A DNA stretch of 64,000 bases, from assembly GCA_002307295.1 (NCBI GenBank), contig DBTY01000053.1, forward strand, positions 51,827 to 115,826. Reading direction: 5' to 3'. Shown one piece after another: positions 17,577-25,415 of this stretch. Both the position numbers and the translations under genes were made by a program. Source of the stretch: Ignavibacteriales bacterium UBA1304 (lineage in GTDB: Bacteria; Bacteroidota; Ignavibacteria; Ignavibacteriales; Ignavibacteriaceae). Position 1 is the first letter of the stretch. Every line of letters starts with the position of its first letter. Under the pieces are notes generated by a model. That model was not told the origin of the DNA, ran no database searches, and worked only from the letters and a program-made list of their open reading frames with translations.

Positions 17577-18941
17577 TTAATTTTCTATTTCGCTTAGTTC
17601 TTCTGATAATTTTTGTTTGGGTTTAATGTTAAAGTTGCCTGTTTTTCTGAATACAGGCTCTACCGGCAAACCTTTCAAATGCCCAAGTATATCCTTCTCA
17701 TCCACGGCTTTTTTTATAATCTCTAAAACTATCCGGTAAGTTTTAAGCGTATATTCAATATCTTCGTCGGAATGCGAATACGACATGTTATGAAATCCGT
17801 TCCATAATATTCCTCGTTTTATCATTTCCTGCTGGAATAACGATTTTATTTCAAGCGGGTTTCCTGCCGAAGCGTCAAACGTTATCATAGTTCTGCATGG
17901 AAAACCAATGCATCTTGTATAACTCATCCCGTATTCTTCAGCTATTTTATTATAACCGTATTTTAGTTTAGCCCCTTGTTTTTCTAAATACGCCTGAACA
18001 TTATTTTCTTTCATAAAATTAATTGTGGCTTTAGCCGCCGCAAGAGAAAGAGCTTCTCCGCCAAAAGTTGTAAAAAAGAAAACGTCTTTTTCAAGAAGAG
18101 CTAATATCTCTTTTTTGCCGGTAAGAATTGAAATAGGCATACCGTTTGCAACCGCTTTAGAAAAGCATGCGATATCGGCCTTGATACCAAAAAATTCCTG
18201 CGCGCCGCCAAGAGCTACGCGAAATCCCGTCCACATTTCGTCAAATATTAAAACGATATTTCTGTCAGTGCATATCTGCCGCAGATTCTCTAAAAAATTA
18301 TCTTTCGGCGCGTCAAATACAAACGGCTCTAATATTATAGCCGCCGTATCGTCGTCGATAGAATCTATGACCGATTCAATATCATTATAATTGAAAGTAT
18401 ATGTATTATCCATTGTCGTACCGGGAATTCCTTTGTTCCTGTCAGTAACAGAAATATACCAGTCGTGCCAGCCGTGGTATCCGCAGCAAAGGACGCTGTT
18501 TTTACCCGTATAAGCTCTTGCAAGCCTTATAGCCGCGCTTGCAACGTCGGCTCCGGTTTTGCTGAATCTTACGCTTTCAGCATTAGGAATAATTTCATTT
18601 ATTAATTCCGCTACTTCCACTTCTAAAGGATGCATTAGAGAAAAAGTAATTCCGTCTTCAAGCTGTTTTTTTATAGCGTCGTTGGTTTCTTTAAACGAAT
18701 ACCCTAACGACAAAGGACCTATGCCCATATTATAGTCAATGTATTCATTCCCGTCGACGTCCCATACATGCGAGCCCTTGCCTTTAACCAGGTACTTTGG
18801 CGCAATTCCTTTTACATATTGCCCCGGTCCTTTTGCTAATGTTTGAGTAACTGATGGAATTAATTTCTTAGCTCTGTGATAGAGCTTGTCCGATTCAAAT
18901 ATATCGGGGTATAACTGATTATTTGATATTTTATTTGCCAT
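17577..18941 (-). CDS. Class III aminotransferase (glutamate-1-semialdehyde aminomutase-like)
   Basis: 454 residues. Fold type I PLP enzyme: VWDVDGNEYIDYNMGIGPLSLGY, RFSKTGADVASAAIRLARAYTGK, GYHGWHDWY, DEMWTGFR (D234) and PLP Lys K262 in CFSKAVANGMP. It resembles HemL, but the setting in a sugar operon and its longer C-terminus argue against haem synthesis. Enzymes of this branch also aminate sugar aldehydes or ketones. It probably adds an amino group to the sugar precursor. Substrate not known. Confidence 0.85.
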   Translation of the reverse strand: MANKISNNQLYPDIFESDKLYHRAKKLIPSVTQTLAKGPGQYVKGIAPKYLVKGKGSHVWDVDGNEYIDYNMGIGPLSLGYSFKETNDAIKKQLEDGITFSLMHPLEVEVAELINEIIPNAESVRFSKTGADVASAAIRLARAYTGKNSVLCCGYHGWHDWYISVTDRNKGIPGTTMDNTYTFNYNDIESVIDSIDDDTAAIILEPFVFDAPKDNFLENLRQICTDRNIVLIFDEMWTGFRVALGGAQEFFGIKADIACFSKAVANGMPISILTGKKEILALLEKDVFFFTTFGGEALSLAAAKATINFMKENNVQAYLEKQGAKLKYGYNKIAEEYGMSYTRCIGFPCRTMITFDASAGNPLEIKSLFQQEMIKRGILWNGFHNMSYSHSDEDIEYTLKTYRIVLEIIKKAVDEKDILGHLKGLPVEPVFRKTGNFNIKPKQKLSEELSEIEN

Positions 18942-18959
18942 TTAATTTGCACTCCACTT

Positions 18960-19892
18960 TTATTTATTATCGGTTATTCCCGATACTTCAAATTTCAACG
19001 CATAAAGAATTTTATCTGCAATTTGTTTGCCTGTAAAACCTTCATACTCTAATACGTCGCCAAGCAGCGCTGGTTTAAAAAATTTATTTTTTAGCGCTAT
19101 TGGTAAAACGTTTCCTGTAATTCTGTTTTTTAATAATAATTCAGCCGTTATACTGTAAAGCCCCCCAATTTGAAAATGATCTTCTATGCATACTGTTAAA
19201 AATGATTTTTTTACGCTTTCTAATATCGCTTCTTCATCAATTGGGTTTAGGTATCGTAAATTAATTACTCCGACTGAAAAGCCATTTTCTTCTAATATTT
19301 TTTTTGCTTTCAGCGTTTCGTTAAACAATAATCCATATGTTATTAAAGTAATATCGCTCCCCTGTTGCAACACTTCTGCTTCGCCAATTTTACATGCAAT
19401 TGGATGTTTTATTAAAGCCTTTTGATTTGTATATCTTATGTATGCCGGATTAGGCGACTGCGCAATTTCTTCAAATCCGTTTAGCAGTTCGTCTTCATCG
19501 GCAGGACAGAAAATCTGCATTTGCGGAATAAGCCTCATCAGCGCAATATCTTCAACCGCCTGATGTGTTGGCCCGTTTGCTTCCGAAAGAAAACCCGGTA
19601 CGGCTCCAACTAACTTAACAGGCAATGATCCAATTCCTACATCAGTCCTTATAAACTCAAATGGTCTAAGCGTTAAAAACGAAGCGAGCGCGTGCGTTAT
19701 TGGTATTCTGCCGCGCAGAGCTAAACCCGCGGCCATTCCTATTAACGTTTGCTCTGCTATACCTACGTCTACAAAGTTCTTGCTTATTTTACCTGGTAGA
19801 TTTCTTATTGCGGCTCTGTTTTCCGCCGTCATCACAACAAATCTATCGTCCTGTTTAATCATTTCTTCTAATAAGTTTTCGTATGTCATCAT
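18960..19892 (-). CDS. Transketolase, C-terminal half (split enzyme)
   Basis: 310 residues containing the transketolase pyrimidine-binding and C-terminal domains: RFVVMTAENRAAIR, FVDVGIAEQTLIGMAAGLAL, and FCPADEDELLNGF. The N-terminal half is encoded by the immediately upstream gene, with a few bases of overlap, so the two make an alpha2beta2 transketolase. Such split enzymes move a two-carbon ketol unit between sugar phosphates. In this operon it may build or shorten the sugar chain for the ulosonate, not serve the pentose phosphate pathway. Confidence 0.9.
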   Translation of the reverse strand: MMTYENLLEEMIKQDDRFVVMTAENRAAIRNLPGKISKNFVDVGIAEQTLIGMAAGLALRGRIPITHALASFLTLRPFEFIRTDVGIGSLPVKLVGAVPGFLSEANGPTHQAVEDIALMRLIPQMQIFCPADEDELLNGFEEIAQSPNPAYIRYTNQKALIKHPIACKIGEAEVLQQGSDITLITYGLLFNETLKAKKILEENGFSVGVINLRYLNPIDEEAILESVKKSFLTVCIEDHFQIGGLYSITAELLLKNRITGNVLPIALKNKFFKPALLGDVLEYEGFTGKQIADKILYALKFEVSGITDNK

Positions 19893-20746
19893 CGCACCAT
19901 CATCGTTTCGGAGGTTAAAATAGTTTTTTGTTTAGTCTTTAATTCGGTAAGCAGATTTTTAATTTCTTCTGGACTAAAATTGCAGAACCACCTATCGGCT
20001 CTTTTTTCTATGCTTGGCAATCCTTTACCCCTTACAGTATCGGCTATTATTACAAATGGCCTTGCGCTCCCCGGCTGGTATAAAGAAAGCGTTTCTTCAA
20101 GCTGTTCAAAATCATGTCCGTTGCAATTTGCCGTATTCCATCCAAACGCTTCAAATTTTCTTTCAAGCGGTTCTAAAGGGATCAGTTCTTCTGTTTGTAT
20201 GTTCGCCTGAAATTGATTTCGGTCTACAATTACAATAAGGTTATCAAGCTTATGCGCCGCCGCTACCAGCGAAGCTTCCCAAATAGAGCCCTCGTTCAAT
20301 TCGCCGTCGCCTAAAATCACTACAATTTTATTATCCTGATTTCTTCTTTTGCAATCCAACGCAACGCCAGACGCCACTGATAATAAATGCCCAAGCGAAC
20401 CAGAGTGAAATTCTATCCCCGGAATGTTTCTGTTAGGGTGCCAATATATATAGTCGTTTACCTGAAGATGATTTTCAAGTCTCTTTTTGTCTATAAAGCC
20501 AATCTCTGCAAATACGCCGTACAATGCCGGAACGTCGTGCCCCTTTGATAGGAAGAAATAATCCCGGTTATCGTCTTTAAGATTTGATAAATTTATATTC
20601 AAATACTTTTTGTACAGGTAGACTATTATATCCACGCAAGAAAGAGACGCTCCAATAAAGCAGCCTCCGTTGCCAGACATTTTAATTATTGTTTCTCGCA
20701 CTTTAAATGAGATATCTTCTAATTCTTTTCTTTCTAACTCTTGCAT
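19889..20746 (-). CDS. Transketolase, N-terminal half (split enzyme)
   Basis: 285 residues: the thiamine diphosphate binding domain with GDGELNEGSIWEA followed about 20 residues later by IVIVDRNQFQ, and SKGHDVPALYG and HSGSLGHLLSVASGVAL. It pairs with the 310-residue C-terminal half next to it. Two bases separate it from the SpsF-like gene upstream. Housekeeping transketolase is normally one chain of about 650 residues, so this is a pathway-specific copy. Confidence 0.92.
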   Translation of the reverse strand: MQELERKELEDISFKVRETIIKMSGNGGCFIGASLSCVDIIVYLYKKYLNINLSNLKDDNRDYFFLSKGHDVPALYGVFAEIGFIDKKRLENHLQVNDYIYWHPNRNIPGIEFHSGSLGHLLSVASGVALDCKRRNQDNKIVVILGDGELNEGSIWEASLVAAAHKLDNLIVIVDRNQFQANIQTEELIPLEPLERKFEAFGWNTANCNGHDFEQLEETLSLYQPGSARPFVIIADTVRGKGLPSIEKRADRWFCNFSPEEIKNLLTELKTKQKTILTSETMMVR

Positions 20747-20747
20747 T

Positions 20748-21557
20748 TCAGATTACTCGCGTTTGATTTGCGGTTATTGTTTTTAACTGGTGTAAATGAT
20801 TTCTGTACCAGTTTACTCCCGCGTATTTATTATTAATATGTTTTAAAACTGGTTTCTTTTCTAAAAGGTTAATTATATCGTAAAGCGTAAACGACGGATT
20901 TATATGGTATAATTCGTCATATACAGTTTTTATAAAAATAAAATCCTCTTCATAATCTATCGTCCACCGGTGGGTCATTGAATAATTAAATCCTGTTTCC
21001 CAGCAAACGTTCCCTATCCTAAATTGCTGAGGATTTTCCCAGATATACGGCGTCGTATGTTCCCGTTCAAAATCCTGCCTTGCATTCGACCAGGCTTTTT
21101 TTAAGGCTTCCATATTTATCGCTTCAACGTCGTTGCCATCCGGATAAGTCGGCGGATGAAGATTGCTCACAAAATCAAAATCGTTTTGGTTATTTACATA
21201 AAAAGCTAAAACCCTGTCAATTACAGCCGGATCAATAAGAGGACAATCAGACGGAATTTTCACTACTACGTCAGCGTTATATTTCATTCCGGCTTTATAA
21301 TGCCTGTCTAATAAATCGTTTGTATCGCCTCTAAATATTTCTATATTTTCCGCTTTGCAAATATTCTCTATCATATTATCTTCAGGCGAGGTAGTAGCAG
21401 CCACAACTACCACCCCAGATAACTTTGCCTGCTTAATTCTTTCTACAATTCTGACTAATAAGGGCTTGCCTGCTAATGACATTACTACTTTGCCGGGCAG
21501 CCTTGAAGATCCCATTCGCGCCTGAACGACTGTAATTATATTTATTAATGGTTTCAT
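20748..21557 (-). CDS. SpsF-like cytidylyltransferase
   Basis: 269 residues, nucleotidyltransferase fold. N-terminal VQARMGSSRLPGKVVMSLAGKPLL is the CMP-sugar synthetase nucleotide-binding motif, followed by ATTSPEDN and VVKIPSDCPLIDP. SpsF-type enzymes activate ulosonic acids such as sialic-like or Kdn-like sugars as CMP derivatives. The middle FDFVSNLHPPTYPDGNDVEAI is typical of this group. In this operon it should load the final sugar. Confidence 0.9.
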   Translation of the reverse strand: MKPLINIITVVQARMGSSRLPGKVVMSLAGKPLLVRIVERIKQAKLSGVVVVAATTSPEDNMIENICKAENIEIFRGDTNDLLDRHYKAGMKYNADVVVKIPSDCPLIDPAVIDRVLAFYVNNQNDFDFVSNLHPPTYPDGNDVEAINMEALKKAWSNARQDFEREHTTPYIWENPQQFRIGNVCWETGFNYSMTHRWTIDYEEDFIFIKTVYDELYHINPSFTLYDIINLLEKKPVLKHINNKYAGVNWYRNHLHQLKTITANQTRVI

Positions 21558-21560
21558 CTG

Positions 21561-21749
21561 TTATCTGGTTTGCAAAGGGTAATTCTTAACTTTGCTAATA
21601 GTTCTAAAGACAAGAAATATCAATGTGAACAAAACTGACATAACAATTGACACTGCCATAATTGTGTATTCTTCGCGCATAAGCGACAACAGAGATAGAG
21701 CTATAAATACTATAGCATATAACATATTTTGATTATTCTGCTTATTCAT
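21561..21749 (-). CDS. Small two-helix membrane protein
   Basis: 62 residues with two membrane helices (about 9-21 and 29-49, AIVFIALSLLSL and TIMAVSIVMSVLFTLIFLVF). Its ATG overlaps the stop of the upstream transferase gene (ATGA), and it ends three bases before the SpsF-like gene, so it is a real operon member. No family recognised. It may anchor a sugar enzyme at the membrane. Confidence 0.7.
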   Translation of the reverse strand: MNKQNNQNMLYAIVFIALSLLSLMREEYTIMAVSIVMSVLFTLIFLVFRTISKVKNYPLQTR

Positions 21750-22786
21750 ATTGTCTCCGCCGATATTTTATTTATTTTTATTTTAGATTTTCTAATTTCA
21801 TTATGCTTTTTAAATGAACGCTCAACTATTGACTCTTCAAGCAGAGTCCTGCCAATGTCAGCAATCGCTTTGCCAGAAGCTCCGTTGTTCTGTATTGGCG
21901 CAAGCTTTTTCAATTCTCGTAAATCAAAATATGAATGAACTTCCTTCCCCAGCGCTATTCCGGTATAAACCACAGTTGAATATTTGGTAACTAAGATTTT
22001 GCAATTTGCTATCATCTCGTGTATGTTGCCTTCAGAATAGACTATTGCTTTTGGGGCGAGCGATTTAATTTCTTTTGTCGCTCTTTCTACAAACTCATTT
22101 GGATGCAGTTTAAATATCAGTTGTCGTCCGTTTGCTATTTCTAAAGCATCCATTATAAACTTTTTACGGTTTTCATATTTGTACGTCTCTCTTGCATCCG
22201 ACGTAGCGACTAAAACAAAATTCTTATACGGAAAACGGTTCTTGTTGTATTTTCTACAATTATCGTAATTTGGAATTCCTGTAACTCTTATTTTTTTAGA
22301 ATCGATTCCTTTTTTTATAAACAAGTCCCTGTACCCTTCCGAAGCCGTGCAAAATACGTCATACTGGTCTGATAGCCCTGTAGTAGAAGTGCTTGCCAAA
22401 TATCTCGGTAATTTTAAATACTTAACTAAATAGTACATCAGGTTTTCAGGATCAGTCATCCCTTCCTGCACAAGTATGGTTTTTCGTCCTGTAATATTTT
22501 TGGGAATAATTAAATCGCTTCCGGTAAATACCAAATCGTAATCGTTTTGCACTCCCCGGTAATCAATCTGTAAATTATTCGTAATTAAATAAAACAAACA
22601 ATCGTCTCTAAATTTTCCTGCAAGGATTGTAAAATCAAGAAAGCCGTTATCGGCAAGTTTTTTTACAAATCCATCTGCATAATATGGGGTAAAGTAGCAT
22701 TCATAATCTTCATAATTCCGCGCGATCTGGTGCATGATAGTCGTCTGGTTTAATGATCCGCAGATAAACAATATTTTCTTTTTCAA
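21746..22786 (-). CDS. GT-B fold glycosyltransferase (CDP-glycerol transferase-like)
   Basis: 346 residues. C-terminal half has LIFKLHPNEF, VYSEGNIHEMIANCKILVTKYSTVVYTGIALGKEV, the pattern of CDP-glycerol/polysialyl-type transferases that use nucleotide-activated acidic sugars. N-terminal ILFICGSLNQTTIMHQIAR is Rossmann-like. First gene of the ulosonate operon and the best candidate for the enzyme that moves the CMP-sugar onto its acceptor. Acceptor unknown. Confidence 0.78.
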   Translation of the reverse strand: MKKKILFICGSLNQTTIMHQIARNYEDYECYFTPYYADGFVKKLADNGFLDFTILAGKFRDDCLFYLITNNLQIDYRGVQNDYDLVFTGSDLIIPKNITGRKTILVQEGMTDPENLMYYLVKYLKLPRYLASTSTTGLSDQYDVFCTASEGYRDLFIKKGIDSKKIRVTGIPNYDNCRKYNKNRFPYKNFVLVATSDARETYKYENRKKFIMDALEIANGRQLIFKLHPNEFVERATKEIKSLAPKAIVYSEGNIHEMIANCKILVTKYSTVVYTGIALGKEVHSYFDLRELKKLAPIQNNGASGKAIADIGRTLLEESIVERSFKKHNEIRKSKIKINKISAETI

Positions 22787-22886
22787 AATCTTCCTGAATT
22801 TTGATCGAAAAATACTATCGTCTTATTAAGACAGTGTTAATTGAATGTTATTGTAATGTTAAGTTTAGCAGGCAGGTTAAACTGGG

Positions 22887-22915
22887 CGCGGAGAAGCCTT
22901 TGAAACTTCTCCGCG
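22887..22915 (-). terminator. Hairpin after alkaline phosphatase gene
   Basis: Perfect 10-base arms CGCGGAGAAG/CTTCTCCGCG with a 9-base loop, 12 bases after the stop codon at 22927. There is no T-run on the minus strand, so it may be a 3' stabiliser or Rho-dependent end. Confidence 0.6.
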
Positions 22916-22926
22916 ATAGGCGTTTA

Positions 22927-24330
22927 TTATTTTAAAATTGTTCTAATTACGTTCGGAATTGCAGTATTATTTAAGAAACGCCCGCGCACTTTATCGGCCT
23001 GATCCGCAAACATTTCAAGTATCTCCGCCCCGGCTCCTTTAGCAAAAACAGGGACAAGACTGTTTGAATGATTATTTGTATTGAACTCCATTCTAGGCAT
23101 TTCTCCCTTACCGTTATTTACAATATCGTTAAATTTCCCTTTTTGCGGTCCCTGCAATAAACCCGTCTCATGATCGGCCGTAATTATCAACAGCGTTTCA
23201 TCCCAGCTGCTGTTGGTTTCAATCCAGTTTACGACCGTCTCAATAGCTTTATTAAAATCAATAACTTCTTCTATCATTCGCCCTTTCTGGTTTTGATGCC
23301 CGGCATGATCAATTGCGCCCCCTTCAATCATTACCAAAAATCCGGCGGGGTTTTTGCTTAATACGTTCAGCGCCGCCGCGCTCATTTCAAACAAAGCCGG
23401 AGAAGTTTGCACAAACGGGACATAAAACGGAACCGCATTATTATCGCCGCCGCGCCCCTGCTGTAGAGTTCCGTATACTTTGGGAACGCCAATAACTCTT
23501 TTTGGCGCGTCTCCTTTCATCAGCTTCTGAAAATCGGATTTATCCTGTATCAAAGTCCAGCTGTCCGGTTTGCCGTCTCCGTCTATATCCTGAACAGTTT
23601 TTTCCTTTCCGTTTATTGTAAACGTAGTTTTTGGTTCGCCTGTCAGCTGCCCCCATAATTCTTTTCCCCCGACCCATGCCGCATCTTTATTAACAATCTG
23701 GCTGTTATCGTCATACATCGGGTCCCCGGTTCCCATTATCACGCTGCACTTGCTATCCAATATCATTTCCTGAGCAATCTCTTCGCAATACTTGCGCGAC
23801 ACGTTATGCGCTACAAAACCAGCCGGAGTTGCGTCGCTAAATTGCACGGTTGTAACTACTCCTGTTGATTTGCCTAATTGTTTTGCAAATTCTGTTAGAC
23901 TTAAAAGCTTTGTCTTTTGATCCAGATCCATTCCAATTGCGTTATTGTAAGTTTTTTTACCCGTTGCAAGCGCCGTAGACGCGGCGGCCGATTCTGTAAA
24001 GCCTGTTTTCATCGCTTCAAAATCCGTCCATGCTTCGGCTGGGTTGTATCCATGCGACCATGGCTGTTCTTCGCCATAACTGCCAAGTTTTGCCGGATAT
24101 GTGGCTGCGGCTATTTTTACCGGAAAGTTTTCGTAGACCTGCTTCCCCTCTTCGCCATATTGATAATAGTCTGTCGCTTTAATATGGTTAAACCCCATTC
24201 CATCCCCTATCATTATAATAACATTTTTTGGCGAATTTGTTTTTTGGTTCTTCGGCTGCGCTTCTACATTCAATCGCAGCGTCAGCTGAATTAAAAACAA
24301 ACAGCAGAAATAGACTGATAACTTTTTCAT
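22927..24330 (-). CDS. phoA: Alkaline phosphatase
   Basis: 467 residues with signal peptide (KKLSVYFCCLFLIQLTLRLNVEAQ). Metal and catalytic motifs of the PhoA family: MIGDGMGF (D43), FTESAAASTALATGKK with catalytic Ser S114, GTGDPMYDD, EGGAIDHAGHQN, and TADHETG. The residue before the Ser is Glu where E. coli has Asp (TDSAAS). It releases phosphate from organic esters in the periplasm. The phosphonate transaminase elsewhere in the window would also serve phosphorus supply. No Pho box was identified. Confidence 0.95.
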   Translation of the reverse strand: MKKLSVYFCCLFLIQLTLRLNVEAQPKNQKTNSPKNVIIMIGDGMGFNHIKATDYYQYGEEGKQVYENFPVKIAAATYPAKLGSYGEEQPWSHGYNPAEAWTDFEAMKTGFTESAAASTALATGKKTYNNAIGMDLDQKTKLLSLTEFAKQLGKSTGVVTTVQFSDATPAGFVAHNVSRKYCEEIAQEMILDSKCSVIMGTGDPMYDDNSQIVNKDAAWVGGKELWGQLTGEPKTTFTINGKEKTVQDIDGDGKPDSWTLIQDKSDFQKLMKGDAPKRVIGVPKVYGTLQQGRGGDNNAVPFYVPFVQTSPALFEMSAAALNVLSKNPAGFLVMIEGGAIDHAGHQNQKGRMIEEVIDFNKAIETVVNWIETNSSWDETLLIITADHETGLLQGPQKGKFNDIVNNGKGEMPRMEFNTNNHSNSLVPVFAKGAGAEILEMFADQADKVRGRFLNNTAIPNVIRTILK

Positions 24331-24497
24331 TATGGTTTTTCCGTATATTTTTTTTGAGTTTATTTGATAAGTACATAGAAATATTATTTCTCAATATACG
24401 GGTAAAGACAAGACAGATACGTTAACTTAATATTAAGGAATTCTTAAGAAAAGATAATGTGAATACGCAGGTTATTTACGGAGGTCTGTAAAATTTG

Positions 24498-25301
24498 CTA
24501 AATCAGGTCTTCGCGGCCCCATTCTTTAAATTTATTAGTAATAAAATCTAATATACGCTGATGTTCTTCGCTTCCGTTTCCAGTAATAATTAATGGTTCG
24601 CCAAATGCCACATGAACTGTTTTTGAAGGGTTAATTTTCCCGGCCTCTTTAATGAACTTGCCATTCTCCCACGCGTCGGTTACAAGAGCTATTGGTATTA
24701 CTGGCACATTATTTCGCTTTGCCAGTTTGTTGCCAAGGCTGTTAAATGTTTCAAGATTTAATTTGCCGCCTCTAGTCTTTTGCGGAAAAATAACTACCGA
24801 CTTCCCCTCTTTAAGCTTTTGCGTTCCTTCTTCAAGCACAATTTTCAGGTCTTCGCGCGGATTAGACCGCCCCACAATTATAGGCTCCCTTGCCGAAGCC
24901 ACAGGCCCAAAAAGAGGATACGTACTTAATTCTTTTTTTATTACAAATAAAACTTTTTTTACCGGCTGGATTAGCGAAGGCAGAACGACTGTTTCAAGCG
25001 TGCTCATATGATTTGAAACAAAAACCACAGGCCCCTCAACTTTGCGCATATTGTTAATGCCCGTAAAATGCATTTTAACCCCGGCGCTTTCCAGACATTC
25101 TCTTACGTCTACCGATGAGTTATACCAGCGGACAGAATCATATATCCCTTTTGTAGCCTGACGATTAGAATAAATTAGTATCCTTAGCATATTCCTGAAA
25201 AAATTAATCGAAGGGAAAAGTCTTTTCCCAAGCTTGCTCTTATCAGTTATATATTCGTCTTTATCAGTAACTCTGTTTTGGTATTCGCTTTTTTCTGCCA
25301 T
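24498..25301 (-). CDS. PlsC-like lysophospholipid acyltransferase with HX4E motif
   Basis: 267 residues. Acyltransferase motif I is NHMSTLE (H98, E103), i.e. HX4E, not the usual HX4D; motif III is FPQKTRGG where FPEGTRS is typical; motif IV region is VPVIPIALVTD. It should add a fatty acyl group to a lysophospholipid or other acceptor at the inner membrane. The altered motifs suggest an unusual acceptor or a lipid A-like acyltransferase branch. Single gene. Confidence 0.8.
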   Translation of the reverse strand: MAEKSEYQNRVTDKDEYITDKSKLGKRLFPSINFFRNMLRILIYSNRQATKGIYDSVRWYNSSVDVRECLESAGVKMHFTGINNMRKVEGPVVFVSNHMSTLETVVLPSLIQPVKKVLFVIKKELSTYPLFGPVASAREPIIVGRSNPREDLKIVLEEGTQKLKEGKSVVIFPQKTRGGKLNLETFNSLGNKLAKRNNVPVIPIALVTDAWENGKFIKEAGKINPSKTVHVAFGEPLIITGNGSEEHQRILDFITNKFKEWGREDLI

Positions 25302-25415
25302 AGTCGTAATTTTATTTTATATTTTATTCAAAATTACAAAATCAAAGCGACTTATCCAATCAAACAATTGAGTCTAATTTATTTGGTTAAGATCAGGCTT
25401 TTTCTTCTATTTTAT

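Noticed and set aside
17577..18941. Naming the aminotransferase hemL
   Set aside because: It sits inside a sugar operon and differs from HemL at the C-terminus, so a haem role is not supported.
18960..20746. Reading the split transketolase as a frameshifted single gene
   Set aside because: Each half has its own start and normal domain boundaries, and two-gene transketolases of this type are known.
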